Shown here one piece after another: positions 38,484 to 47,309 of a stretch of DNA of 64,000 bases. Each line of letters starts with the position of its first letter. Position 1 is the first letter of the stretch. Position numbers and translations under genes: made by a program. Below the pieces are notes generated by a model. That model searched no databases. It was not told the DNA's origin and was given only the letters and a program-made list of their open reading frames with translations. Source of the DNA: Saprospiraceae bacterium (lineage in GTDB: Bacteria > Bacteroidota > Bacteroidia > Chitinophagales > Saprospiraceae); contig CATQHI010000007.1 in assembly GCA_958295895.1 (NCBI GenBank), forward strand, positions 1 through 64,000, in the 5' to 3' direction.

Positions 38484-39556
38484 TCCCCCGGCGACGCCAA
38501 TGAATTATAGTATTGCAGCGACCGCGTGATCTCCTCCGCGGTCGCTGTTTGATTTACCACCGCCCTTCCCGGCTCGGCCAACAAGGTAAAATTGATCTCA
38601 TCCGCCTCGTTCTTCTTATCCTGCCGCATCAGTGCCAGCAACGTGGGGTAGCAACTGGGAGGAATAGCCTGGTGCCCGTACAGCTTGAGGCAATAATCAG
38701 TGATCTCACGCAGCTCCCGCTCCGAAAGCGTACCCAGCGTACAACTGAGCCAGGATTCGGTAATCATGCCGATGGCGACCCCCTCCCCGTGCAGCAACCG
38801 GTTCTCCCGCTCCAGAAAATAGCTCTCAACGGCGTGACCGATGGTGTGTCCGAAGTTCAGGGCCTTGCGCCGCCCGTGCTCGAAGGGATCCGCCAGTACG
38901 ATATCCCGTTTAATGACTACGCTACCGGCGATCACCTCCGCCCAGTCCGCGCCCGCCGCCAGATTCACCCACTGCCGTAGGTCCACCCACTGCCCCCGGT
39001 CGGCAACCAGCGCGTGCTTGATAATCTCGGCGAAGCCCGAGCGTAACTCTCGCTCGGGTAGCGTCCGTAGAAAGCGCACATCCACCCACACCGCCCGCGG
39101 GTTGGCGAATAAGCCGATACTATTCTTTACCCCATAAAAGTCGATGCCCAGCTTCCCCCCCACGCTGGCATCCACCTGACTGAGCAGGGTGGTCGGGACC
39201 TGCACGAAGTCCATGCCCCGTTTAAAGGTACTAGCCGCAAAGCCCCCCATGTCACCGATCACTCCGCCCCCGAGATTAAGGCAGCACCAGCGCCGCCCCA
39301 CCCCGCCCCGGAACATTTCCTCCCAGATGTAGCGGCAGGTGTCGAGGTGCTTGAAGCGCTCCCCGGCGGGCACCTCGATAATAACTACCGGTAGACCGGT
39401 AAGCTCGTGCTCGATCAGCGGAAGGCAGTGCTTGCGGGTCCGATCGTCGACCAGTAGTACCCAACCGGCGTAGTTTTTCGCCCGCAGCCAGGTGAAGTGG
39501 TCGGGGCCGATGGAGTCGATGCGGATGTCGTAGTCGCTGCCTACCTCAATTACCAC
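38480..39556 (-). CDS. aroB: 3-dehydroquinate synthase
   Basis: The second enzyme of the shikimate pathway, using NAD and zinc to close the ring of DAHP. The 358 residues carry NLGGGVIGDMGGFAAST (NAD binding), VDASVGGKLGIDF, GFAEIIKHALV and the zinc-ligand motif HTIGHAVE with GEGVAIGM. It begins with GTG and overlaps the end of the upstream membrane protein gene by seven bases. Confidence 0.95.
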   Translation of the reverse strand: MVIEVGSDYDIRIDSIGPDHFTWLRAKNYAGWVLLVDDRTRKHCLPLIEHELTGLPVVIIEVPAGERFKHLDTCRYIWEEMFRGGVGRRWCCLNLGGGVIGDMGGFAASTFKRGMDFVQVPTTLLSQVDASVGGKLGIDFYGVKNSIGLFANPRAVWVDVRFLRTLPERELRSGFAEIIKHALVADRGQWVDLRQWVNLAAGADWAEVIAGSVVIKRDIVLADPFEHGRRKALNFGHTIGHAVESYFLERENRLLHGEGVAIGMITESWLSCTLGTLSERELREITDYCLKLYGHQAIPPSCYPTLLALMRQDKKNEADEINFTLLAEPGRAVVNQTATAEEITRSLQYYNSLASPGD

Positions 39557-40350
39557 CGCTTCCCGATCGACAGATTAATGAACAGGCTCAGGTACACCGG
39601 CGGGTTGCTCACGCCCGGTGTCAGCTCACTCTCCACCATGATGTCGGTGTTACCCAGGAAATAGTCGGCCATCAAGCCGGCTTCCAGGGATTTGGCCGTC
39701 TCGTCGAATGCCCCGAAGCCGAAGTGCGTAGCCACCTTAGCGTGTACCCCGGGGCGTATTCCGATCTCATCGAGGCCCACCGTCCAGGCCGAAGCGCCGA
39801 AAACGTTGTTTTGGGTGCCGACGAACACGTCGAGATTATCCCCCGTGTAGCGCACGTCGATCGGGGCGGCATCGTTGCGCTCGATTTCGAGGTAGTAGGG
39901 TTTGAGTATGCCCAGCGAGGGGCCGAACTCGTAGCTGTACCCCACGGCCACGCCCCGTTCCTTGGCTTTTTCTGATAGCAGCTTCTTCATACCAAAGCCA
40001 AGCCGCAGGGCGTAGAGTTGGTTCTGCTTTCCGAACACGTAGGCGCGGCTGACGCGGTTGCTGACCACGTTGACGCGGTCGGGGTTTTCGCGCCGCTCGC
40101 GGCTGTGGCGGATGTCGCCGAAGGTGAGGCTCCAGTAGCGGGTCTTATCGTAGGTGATGATCTTCCCGGACCGTACCCCGAAGAAAAAATTGCGCGGGGT
40201 GGCCAGCGCGACGTTGAACGTCAGCTCGTTGTTGTACACGATGCCGATGTCCTTGGCGTCGTAGATATTGCGGTTACCGGGGAGCTCCTGCTGCGCGCTT
40301 AGCCCCAAAGAGAGCAAAAACCCGCAGCAGGCAAGTAGGACTCTGTGCAT
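39550..40350 (-). CDS. Outer-membrane beta-barrel-like protein
   Basis: A 266-residue protein with a signal peptide (MHRVLLACCGFLLSLGLSAQQ) and a body of alternating amphipathic strands (YDKTRYWSLTFGDIRH, LYALRLGFGMKKLL, GVAVGYSYEFGPSLG). It ends SIGKRW, with the aromatic final residue typical of barrel proteins. The ATG at 40350 lies five bases after TATCTTTA (40356-40363), one mismatch from the -7 consensus. Its function is unknown; it is translationally coupled to aroB. Confidence 0.75.
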   Translation of the reverse strand: MHRVLLACCGFLLSLGLSAQQELPGNRNIYDAKDIGIVYNNELTFNVALATPRNFFFGVRSGKIITYDKTRYWSLTFGDIRHSRERRENPDRVNVVSNRVSRAYVFGKQNQLYALRLGFGMKKLLSEKAKERGVAVGYSYEFGPSLGILKPYYLEIERNDAAPIDVRYTGDNLDVFVGTQNNVFGASAWTVGLDEIGIRPGVHAKVATHFGFGAFDETAKSLEAGLMADYFLGNTDIMVESELTPGVSNPPVYLSLFINLSIGKRW

Positions 40351-40433
40351 GCCTATAAAGATATACCCAAAGTACAGCACCGCCCACTCCTTTGTTGTTA
40401 CCGCCTACCTTTAGTCGCACAATTGTCCTCCCG

Positions 40434-41708
40434 TTGTCCCCCCCCCGCATCACCGTCACCACCGCCATACGCCACCCGCGCCTGCGCTACGTGCTGCGGG
40501 TCGTGGGCGACGATCTGGGCTACGATTTTCGCTTCCACAACGACCGCTCCGTCTTCGGTACCCCGGCCCCCCGGTTCGGGATTACTTACGGCGGCGACGG
40601 GCCGAACACCCTGCCCCACCACGAATTACTATCCGGCAGGGCGTTTGCACCTGCGTCCGCGCGCCCCCTATCCTACCGTGGCGTTCCCGCGTTCTGCTCG
40701 ACCCCGCAGGGCCCCGACCTCCTGGCCTGTATTTTCTTTGCCCTGAGCCGTTACGAGGAGTATCAGTCCTTCACCCCCGATGCGCACGGTCGCTTTCCCG
40801 GGGCAGGTTCCCACGCGGCGCGTTACGGCTACCTACACCGCCCCATCGTGCGGGAATGGACGGCCCTCATCGGCCAGCAGCTACGGGAGTGGTTTCCCGA
40901 TCTACCGCCGCCGCGCCGCCGGTCCCTCACGCTACAGCCTACCTACGATATCGACCTACTCTGGGCTTATCGCTACCGGGGCTGGCGGGGACTGGCGCGC
41001 GGGGCTAAGGACCTGCTGACCGGTCAGGCCCGCCGCGCTCTGCACCGACTGGCCGCTACCGACCGCAACGATCCCTTCCATACCATGGATCGGCTGGAGC
41101 ATTTTCACCGCGAGGCGGGACTGCGGGCCACCTACTTCTGGCTGCTTTCCGACGGTAGCCACCGCTTCGATCCCAACCCCTACCCCCTGCCGGCGGCCCA
41201 GCAGGAAGTGATGCGGACCCTCGAAGCTACTGCCGAGCAGGGCATCCACCCCAGCTACCGCAGTACCGACGAGCCGAAGCTCATCGGCCGGGAGCGCGAG
41301 CGCATGGAGCACGTACTGGGCCGCCCCGTCACCCGTTCGCGCCAGCATTTTCTCCGGCTTACGCTACCGCAGACCTACCGCCAGCTCCTGGCCCACGGCA
41401 TCACCGACGACCACAGTATGGGCTACGCCGACCGTGTGGGCTGGCGCGCGGGCACGAACCTGCCCTTCGCCTGGTACGATCTGGAACGCGAGCGGGAGAC
41501 GGAGCTTACGATCCACCCCTTCGCCGCCATGGACGTCACGCTTAAAAACTACCTGGGCCTTACGGGCGGGGCCGCCGGTGCTACCCTTTTGGAACTCCGC
41601 TCCGCCCTTGAGCCCTTCGGTGGCCCCTTCCCGTTGCTGTGGCACAATAGCAGCTTTGCGGCCGATTACGGGTGGGCGGGCTGGTGGGAGATGTACAGCG
41701 ACCTTTGA
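40434..41708 (+). CDS. Polysaccharide deacetylase-like protein
   Basis: A 424-residue protein of a Bacteroidetes family annotated as polysaccharide deacetylase with an extra N-terminal domain. The NodB-like part begins LTLQPTYDIDLLW, where the DxD would bind metal, and runs through ATYFWLLSDGSHRFDPNPY, GIHPSYRST (the H-P-S motif) and HPFAAMDVT. I place the start at the TTG at 40434; the region upstream carries a TACCTTTA promoter-like element (40405-40412). No signal peptide is evident, so the substrate is probably a lipid-linked or cytoplasmic glycan. Confidence 0.75.
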   Translation: MSPPRITVTTAIRHPRLRYVLRVVGDDLGYDFRFHNDRSVFGTPAPRFGITYGGDGPNTLPHHELLSGRAFAPASARPLSYRGVPAFCSTPQGPDLLACIFFALSRYEEYQSFTPDAHGRFPGAGSHAARYGYLHRPIVREWTALIGQQLREWFPDLPPPRRRSLTLQPTYDIDLLWAYRYRGWRGLARGAKDLLTGQARRALHRLAATDRNDPFHTMDRLEHFHREAGLRATYFWLLSDGSHRFDPNPYPLPAAQQEVMRTLEATAEQGIHPSYRSTDEPKLIGRERERMEHVLGRPVTRSRQHFLRLTLPQTYRQLLAHGITDDHSMGYADRVGWRAGTNLPFAWYDLERERETELTIHPFAAMDVTLKNYLGLTGGAAGATLLELRSALEPFGGPFPLLWHNSSFAADYGWAGWWEMYSDL

Positions 41709-41723
41709 GCGTCCGGTCGAGTC

Positions 41724-42455
41724 TCAGTCCAGCAGCAACAAATCCCGCACCCCGGGCTGCCGGCTCACATTAAAGCCCTCCGCCAGCTCGTACCCGGCCT
41801 CCCGACCCAGCGCACGCGCCCTGGCGTGGAGGTAATCCATAAAGTCCTTGCCGCTGATGGGCGTAGTGGGCTCCTGACTGTAGTCGCTGGTTTCGTGGTC
41901 GTTGAACTGCGAGGTGTAGCAGGCGATGGCCTCTACCTTTTGCTGGAAGTGCCCGGTGATGTCGACCACGAAATCGGGGGTGCGGTTCCTATCCTGGATG
42001 TAGTGGTACACGGCCCGGGGGCGCCATTTTTGCTGCTCGTCGCCTTCGATGTTGTAGGTTTCGATCTTCCGTAGGCCGCTGTAGTAACAGGCATCGGCCA
42101 CGAGCTTGGCGGCGCGGCCGTGGTCGGGGTGGCGGTCGCTGAGCGCGTTGGCCAGCACGATATCGGGCTGGCAGTCGCGAAGGGCAGAAATGATCTTGAG
42201 CATGGTCTGCTTGTCGTCGCGTAGGAAGCCATCGGGCAGATCGAGGTTTTCGCGGAAGCGGGCACCGAGCTTTTCGGCGGCGGCAAAGGCTTCCTGGGTG
42301 CGGATGTCGGCCGTGCCGCGCGTGCCGAGCTCGCCGCGGGTGAGGTCGAGCAGCCCAAACGTGTGGCCTAGGGCGGCGTGGTGTAGCAGGGTGCCGGCGC
42401 AGCTCAGTTCGATGTCGTCGGGGTGTGCGCCTACGGCGAGGATGTTAACTTTCAT
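41724..42455 (-). CDS. bshB1: Bacillithiol biosynthesis deacetylase BshB1
   Basis: A 243-residue LmbE-type zinc deacetylase removing acetate from GlcNAc-malate in bacillithiol synthesis. The zinc motif AHPDDIELSCAGT, the LTRGELGTRGT loop, and DRHPDHGRAAKLV match the BshB1 branch, as does CYTSQFNDH near the C-terminus. BshA and BshC are not in the window. A TACCTTTA at 42493-42500 (minus strand) is a near match to the -7 element. Confidence 0.93.
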   Translation of the reverse strand: MKVNILAVGAHPDDIELSCAGTLLHHAALGHTFGLLDLTRGELGTRGTADIRTQEAFAAAEKLGARFRENLDLPDGFLRDDKQTMLKIISALRDCQPDIVLANALSDRHPDHGRAAKLVADACYYSGLRKIETYNIEGDEQQKWRPRAVYHYIQDRNRTPDFVVDITGHFQQKVEAIACYTSQFNDHETSDYSQEPTTPISGKDFMDYLHARARALGREAGYELAEGFNVSRQPGVRDLLLLD

Positions 42456-42608
42456 GTGGTAGCGTGGGTGTTTATTCGTCCGTGGTGGGCGCTAAAGGTA
42501 GCCGCCCAACAGTTATGGTAGCGCCGCACCGTGGCCGGTGGCCGCCGACGCCCGCCTGACGAACTTGGTGTATCTACATATAGTTATAGTCCGAACATTA
42601 CTAAACCG

Positions 42609-45600
42609 ATGCTTAGAGCTGTTTTTCGATTTTTCGCCCTAGTGGCGAGTTTAACCCTATTCACTCACTGCGCAGACTACAAGCTTCACGAGGCCGAAAT
42701 CGAGGGCCTCACCAGCGAGACCACCCCCAGCGGTGACCTCGAGTACTCCACCTTCCTGGTCGGCGACCTAGGCTACGACTACGCCCGCGGACTCACTACC
42801 CTGGAAACCATGGTGAAGGCCATGCCCCAGAACAAAGCGAAGAGCTCCCTCCTACTACTGGGCGACATCACCGGCAAGGACGGACTTCGCAAGGACGACA
42901 ACGACGACGAGGTCGCTCACCTCGATGCCCTCATCGACCGGCTACAGCGCGTGCCGGGTAAGGTCTTCTACACCCCCGGAGAAAATGAGATCGGCCGCAA
43001 CGGACAGTTCAACCGCCTGGAACGGCTGGAGAAGTACTTCAAAAAACACAGCGGTAAGAAGGTAGAATTTATGCCCAACCGCGCCTGCTCCGGCCCGGAC
43101 GATGAGGAGCTCTACGACCGCGTCGGCCTTATCGGCATCAACACCGCCTGGTACATGGCCGACTGGAACCGCGATGAGGAGGTCAGCGAGGGCTGCGACT
43201 ACACCAACCGCGACGCGATGACCTTTGCCCTGGCCGACGAGATTAAGGGATACCGTGACCAGGTCAAGATCGTGATGATGCACCACCCCCTGCAGGCCAA
43301 CGGCAACCGGGGTGGACAGTATAGCCTCAAGCAGCACCTGTTTCCGTTGGCGGATCTAATTCCCGGTGCCTACGTGCCCCTACCCGTGGTCGGTAGTGTA
43401 TTTCGGCTCATTCAGGGCGTAGGGGGCGGACCGCAGGACCTGCATAATCTACGGTACCAGAATTTCGTGCGCAAGGTCGAGGCCGGCATCGACGACGAGG
43501 TCAACGTGATCTTCGTCAGCGGCCACGAGCATAACATGATGCTGGTACACGAAGGCGAGTACATGCAGGTCGTGGCCGGTTCCGGCAGCGTCCGCGGCCC
43601 CGGTATTGGGGGCAATGACGCGAATTACGTCCAGGGCGCGGTGGGCTACAGCCGCCTAGACTTTTACGACGATGGGGCGGTCTACGTCGGCTTCTATACC
43701 GTAACCGAAGATGGGCAGGAGCAGCGCACCTTTTACCGCCGCATCATCGAGGACCGCTTTCAGCCCCAGGACGTCGAGATCGAAGCCGTACCCACCGAGG
43801 AGGTCAGCGACCGCCTCGTCAAATCCACCATCTACGCCAATGAGGGCGGAGACCGTAGCGGTAGTTACCAAACTACCTTCGGCCGGCACTATCGTCCGCT
43901 GTACTATACGCCGGTTGAGGTACCCGTGGTGGACATCGACACCCTCTTCGGGGGCCTTACGCCCTACCGCCGTGGCGGAGGAATGACGACGATGAGCTTA
44001 CACACGGAAGGGGCCGACGGACACCTCTACCAACTGCGGTCGGTGCGCAAAAACCCGGCGCAGCTACTGCCCTCGCTACTGGAAAATAGCTTTGCCGCCG
44101 AGGTGGCCAAGGACCAGTTTACGGCCATTCAGCCCTATGCCCCCCTTACCCTGCCGCCCATGCAGCAACGGCTCGGCCTGCTCGGAGCCGATCCCCTGCT
44201 ATACTACGTGCCCAAGCAGCCCGGTCTGGGCAGCTTCAACACCAACTTCGGGGGGGAGATGTACTGGGTGGAGCAGCGGCCCGACGAGGACTGGAGTGGT
44301 ACCCGCTTCTTCGGCGGCAGTAAGGAAATCATCAGCAACAGCGACATGCGCGAGGAGCTGCGCGACAGCTGGAAGAACTACGCCGACCAGCACAACTTCG
44401 CCCGGGCCCGGCTCTTTGATTTCCTGATCGGGGACTGGGACCGCCACCGCGACCAGTGGCGCTGGGCGGCCTTTGAGGAAGAGGACGGCCGTACCCGCTA
44501 CGAGGCCGTAGCGCGCGACCGCGATCAGGTATTCTCAAATTTCGACGGAGGCCTCCTGGGGCTAGCCCGCCTATTCGTGCCCGAGGCCCGTAAGCTACGC
44601 CCCTTCACCGGCACCCTGAACAAGGCAAGGTGGCGAGCACTAAACGGGAAGTGGAACGACCGGGTCTTTCTCAACGGCGTGACGCGGGACGAGATGGTCG
44701 CAGAGGCGCGCTACATTCAGCAGAATATCTCTCCCGGGCTCATCGATTCGGCCATGCAACGGATGCCCCACGAGGTACTTCCCTATAGCCTCGACCAGGA
44801 AAACATCGCCGGTAAGCTCAAAGAGCGCCTCACCCAGCTCGACCGCTTTGCCGGGCAGTACTACGAGACCCTCGCCGAGAGCGTCAACGTGCTCGGCACC
44901 GACAATGATGATTATTTCCTGCTGGAGGGACTACCCAACGGCGACCTCCATGTACAGGTCTTCGATGCCGACAAGGAGGGCAATGCCGACGAGCTATTCT
45001 ACGACCGCGTTTTTGACCCCGGAGAAACTAAATCCGTCAACGTCTACGGTCTGGATGGCGACGACCGCTTCGAGCTCACCGGCCCCGATAGCCGCATCAA
45101 CATTCGCCTTATCGGCGGTACCGACGGCGACGAGGCCATCTCCAACGGCCAGCTAGGGGCCCGGGTGTACGACGAAAAAGATGGTATGGAACTGAGCGGT
45201 AGCACCAATAAACTCAAGGACCGCCGCAACAGTAAACGCCCCGAGCTCAATACCTACGACTTCGAGGAGTATTACCCCAACTACACCATCCCGATGCCGT
45301 CCCTGGGGTTTAACGTCGACGATGGGTTCTTCTTCGGCGGTGGCTTCACGACGACCATCAGCGGCTGGAAACCCGATCCCTACGCCCAACGCCATAATCT
45401 GACGGGTACCTACAGCACCAACGAATTCTTCAAATTTACCTATACCGGTGAGCTAAATAACGTCTTCGGTCCCAAAGCCGACCTGGTGGGGGCAGCCCAT
45501 TACTTTAGCCCCGGCTACGTAGCTAACTTTTTTGGATTAGGCAACCAGGGCGTGGGGCAGCCCGCTGACGAGGACCTCGAAACCATCGGCATCAATGACG

Positions 45601-46352
45601 ACCAGACGCTGGAGTACAACCGCGCCCGCCGCCGTGAGATCTATTTTAATCCCATGCTTCGCTTCAGGGGTAACCGCAACCGGACCAGCTTTTCCATCGG
45701 TCCCTTCTACCACAACATCCAACTCGATGATGCGCCGGACTACACCCTGATTGAGAACACCACCGCCATCCCCGACCGCGTATTCAACGCTCAACCCTTC
45801 GCCGGTCTGGCCGCATCACTGACTTCCAACAACTTAGCCGTGCCCCTACTGGCCGACAACGGCGTGAAGTACGAGCTCTTCGCCCGTCGGACCTGGAACC
45901 TCGACAATACGGACCGCTCCACTACGAAGTACGGCGGCAACCTGAGCTTCTACCGCATGCTCACCAAGGCCATTAACTTTGCCACCCGCATCGGCTTCGA
46001 ATTCAACACCGGCGACCCGGAGTTTTACCAACTGGCCTCCATGGGCGGACGCAGCAACTACCGGGCCGCACGGGTGGATCGCTACCTGGGCAACAATATG
46101 GTGTACCAGAACATCGACATCCGCCTGATCGGCTTCGGTATCGGCAAGGGGGAGGTGCCTACGGTGGGCGGCTTCATCCTGGGCCTCGACCACGGGCGGG
46201 TATGGCTCGACGGCGAAGACAGTAGCACCTGGCACGTGGGCTACGGCGGCGGGGTGTGGGTGGCTCCCCTGGGGGCAACTATCCTGAGCCTGACCTATTT
46301 TCTCGATGAGGAGCGGGGCCGGGTCAATTTTGCCGCGGGCTTCCCCTTCTAA
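42609..46352 (+). CDS. Metallophosphoesterase / kinase-like / outer-membrane barrel fusion
   Basis: A 1247-residue protein. It starts with a lipoprotein-like signal (MLRAVFRFFALVASLTLFTHC). Residues about 35-370 form a calcineurin-like phosphoesterase: LLLLGDITG, TPGENEIG where GNHD/E is usual, MMHHPLQ and VSGHEHNMM. Residues about 465-660 are the novelty: LYQLRSVRKNP with Lys481, then DFLIGDWDRHRDQW (Asp609-His613) and ARDRDQVF (Asp637, Asp639). This resembles the D-x-D-x-H...DxD pattern of CotH/Fam20/HipA-type atypical kinases. Residues about 860-1247 are a 16-strand-like D15/BamA-type barrel ending in Phe. The ATG at 42609 is chosen for the signal peptide. It leads a three-gene unit. Confidence 0.8.
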   Translation: MLRAVFRFFALVASLTLFTHCADYKLHEAEIEGLTSETTPSGDLEYSTFLVGDLGYDYARGLTTLETMVKAMPQNKAKSSLLLLGDITGKDGLRKDDNDDEVAHLDALIDRLQRVPGKVFYTPGENEIGRNGQFNRLERLEKYFKKHSGKKVEFMPNRACSGPDDEELYDRVGLIGINTAWYMADWNRDEEVSEGCDYTNRDAMTFALADEIKGYRDQVKIVMMHHPLQANGNRGGQYSLKQHLFPLADLIPGAYVPLPVVGSVFRLIQGVGGGPQDLHNLRYQNFVRKVEAGIDDEVNVIFVSGHEHNMMLVHEGEYMQVVAGSGSVRGPGIGGNDANYVQGAVGYSRLDFYDDGAVYVGFYTVTEDGQEQRTFYRRIIEDRFQPQDVEIEAVPTEEVSDRLVKSTIYANEGGDRSGSYQTTFGRHYRPLYYTPVEVPVVDIDTLFGGLTPYRRGGGMTTMSLHTEGADGHLYQLRSVRKNPAQLLPSLLENSFAAEVAKDQFTAIQPYAPLTLPPMQQRLGLLGADPLLYYVPKQPGLGSFNTNFGGEMYWVEQRPDEDWSGTRFFGGSKEIISNSDMREELRDSWKNYADQHNFARARLFDFLIGDWDRHRDQWRWAAFEEEDGRTRYEAVARDRDQVFSNFDGGLLGLARLFVPEARKLRPFTGTLNKARWRALNGKWNDRVFLNGVTRDEMVAEARYIQQNISPGLIDSAMQRMPHEVLPYSLDQENIAGKLKERLTQLDRFAGQYYETLAESVNVLGTDNDDYFLLEGLPNGDLHVQVFDADKEGNADELFYDRVFDPGETKSVNVYGLDGDDRFELTGPDSRINIRLIGGTDGDEAISNGQLGARVYDEKDGMELSGSTNKLKDRRNSKRPELNTYDFEEYYPNYTIPMPSLGFNVDDGFFFGGGFTTTISGWKPDPYAQRHNLTGTYSTNEFFKFTYTGELNNVFGPKADLVGAAHYFSPGYVANFFGLGNQGVGQPADEDLETIGINDDQTLEYNRARRREIYFNPMLRFRGNRNRTSFSIGPFYHNIQLDDAPDYTLIENTTAIPDRVFNAQPFAGLAASLTSNNLAVPLLADNGVKYELFARRTWNLDNTDRSTTKYGGNLSFYRMLTKAINFATRIGFEFNTGDPEFYQLASMGGRSNYRAARVDRYLGNNMVYQNIDIRLIGFGIGKGEVPTVGGFILGLDHGRVWLDGEDSSTWHVGYGGGVWVAPLGATILSLTYFLDEERGRVNFAAGFPF

Positions 46353-46364
46353 TCGTACTGGCAC

Positions 46365-47309
46365 ATGAACAAAATCTGGGAAAGTCCTAATCTAATCTCC
46401 GTCATCATTCTCGTGGTCGTCCTGGCCATCGCGGCCGGCTATGTCGTCTTTACCCTCAACCAGCGACCGGAGACGGAAAGTTTTACGGTAGACGATGACT
46501 ACTACTTCCCCTACAACTTCGACCGATTGGACCGGGTGGTGAAGTTACCCAACGAGCTAGCCGAGATCAGTGGGCTCTGCCGCGGCTTTGCCCCCGACGA
46601 GGTGTTCGCCGTGCAGGATGAGATCGGTACCGTCTTTCGGGTCAACTCCCGGAGCGGCGAGCTGCTCCAGCAAATCAAGTTCGACAAGGACCTCGACTAC
46701 GAGGGCATTGCACGTAAGGACGACGACATGTACGTGCTGGAGGCCGACGGCGACATCCACTACTTCGCCTACCAGGACACCGCGATCGAGATTCCGTCGC
46801 GGAAGCTGGAAACCAGCTTTAGCTACCGCAACGATACGGAGGGCATCTGCTACGACTCTATCACCAACACCCTACTGATCGTACCCAAGGCGCAGGAGCT
46901 GAACCCCCAGTCGGACAACGAGTCGCGCCGCGGGATCTACACCTACGACCTGCGGCAGGCAGCCCTCAACTCCCAACCCACCTACTACATCGACGAGCTG
47001 GAGGTCGGCCAGATCGTCTTCAATACCAACCGCCCCTACGTCGTTAATCCCAGTGGCATCGCCGTCGACCCCCTGACGGGGGATATTTTCGTGCTCTCGG
47101 CGGCGGGTCACGTGCTGGTGGTCATCGACCGCGATAGCCAGATCAAACACGTCGAGCTTCTGGAAAAGGGCACCTTCGGCCAGCCCGAGGGTATCGCCTT
47201 CGGAGCCAACGGCGACCTCTACGTCAGCAGCGAAGGACGCGGCGGACGCGGCATCATTGCCACCCTCTCCCGCAAGGGGCAACCCACCACCACCGATGAG
47301 CAAAGATGA
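46365..47309 (+). CDS. SdiA-regulated-type beta-propeller, membrane anchored
   Basis: A 314-residue protein with an N-terminal membrane anchor (about 10-31) and a propeller of the SdiA-regulated/SMP-30-like type: LPNELAEISGLCRGFAPDEV, DLDYEGIARKDDDMYVLEADG, NDTEGICYDSITNTLLIVPKA and GTFGQPEGIAFGANGDLYVSSEG. The family is found next to phosphoesterases and barrels in Bacteroidetes and may bind calcium and a nucleotide or sugar ligand. It starts 12 bases after the upstream stop and overlaps the next gene by 14 bases, so the three are surely one unit. Confidence 0.8.
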   Translation: MNKIWESPNLISVIILVVVLAIAAGYVVFTLNQRPETESFTVDDDYYFPYNFDRLDRVVKLPNELAEISGLCRGFAPDEVFAVQDEIGTVFRVNSRSGELLQQIKFDKDLDYEGIARKDDDMYVLEADGDIHYFAYQDTAIEIPSRKLETSFSYRNDTEGICYDSITNTLLIVPKAQELNPQSDNESRRGIYTYDLRQAALNSQPTYYIDELEVGQIVFNTNRPYVVNPSGIAVDPLTGDIFVLSAAGHVLVVIDRDSQIKHVELLEKGTFGQPEGIAFGANGDLYVSSEGRGGRGIIATLSRKGQPTTTDEQR

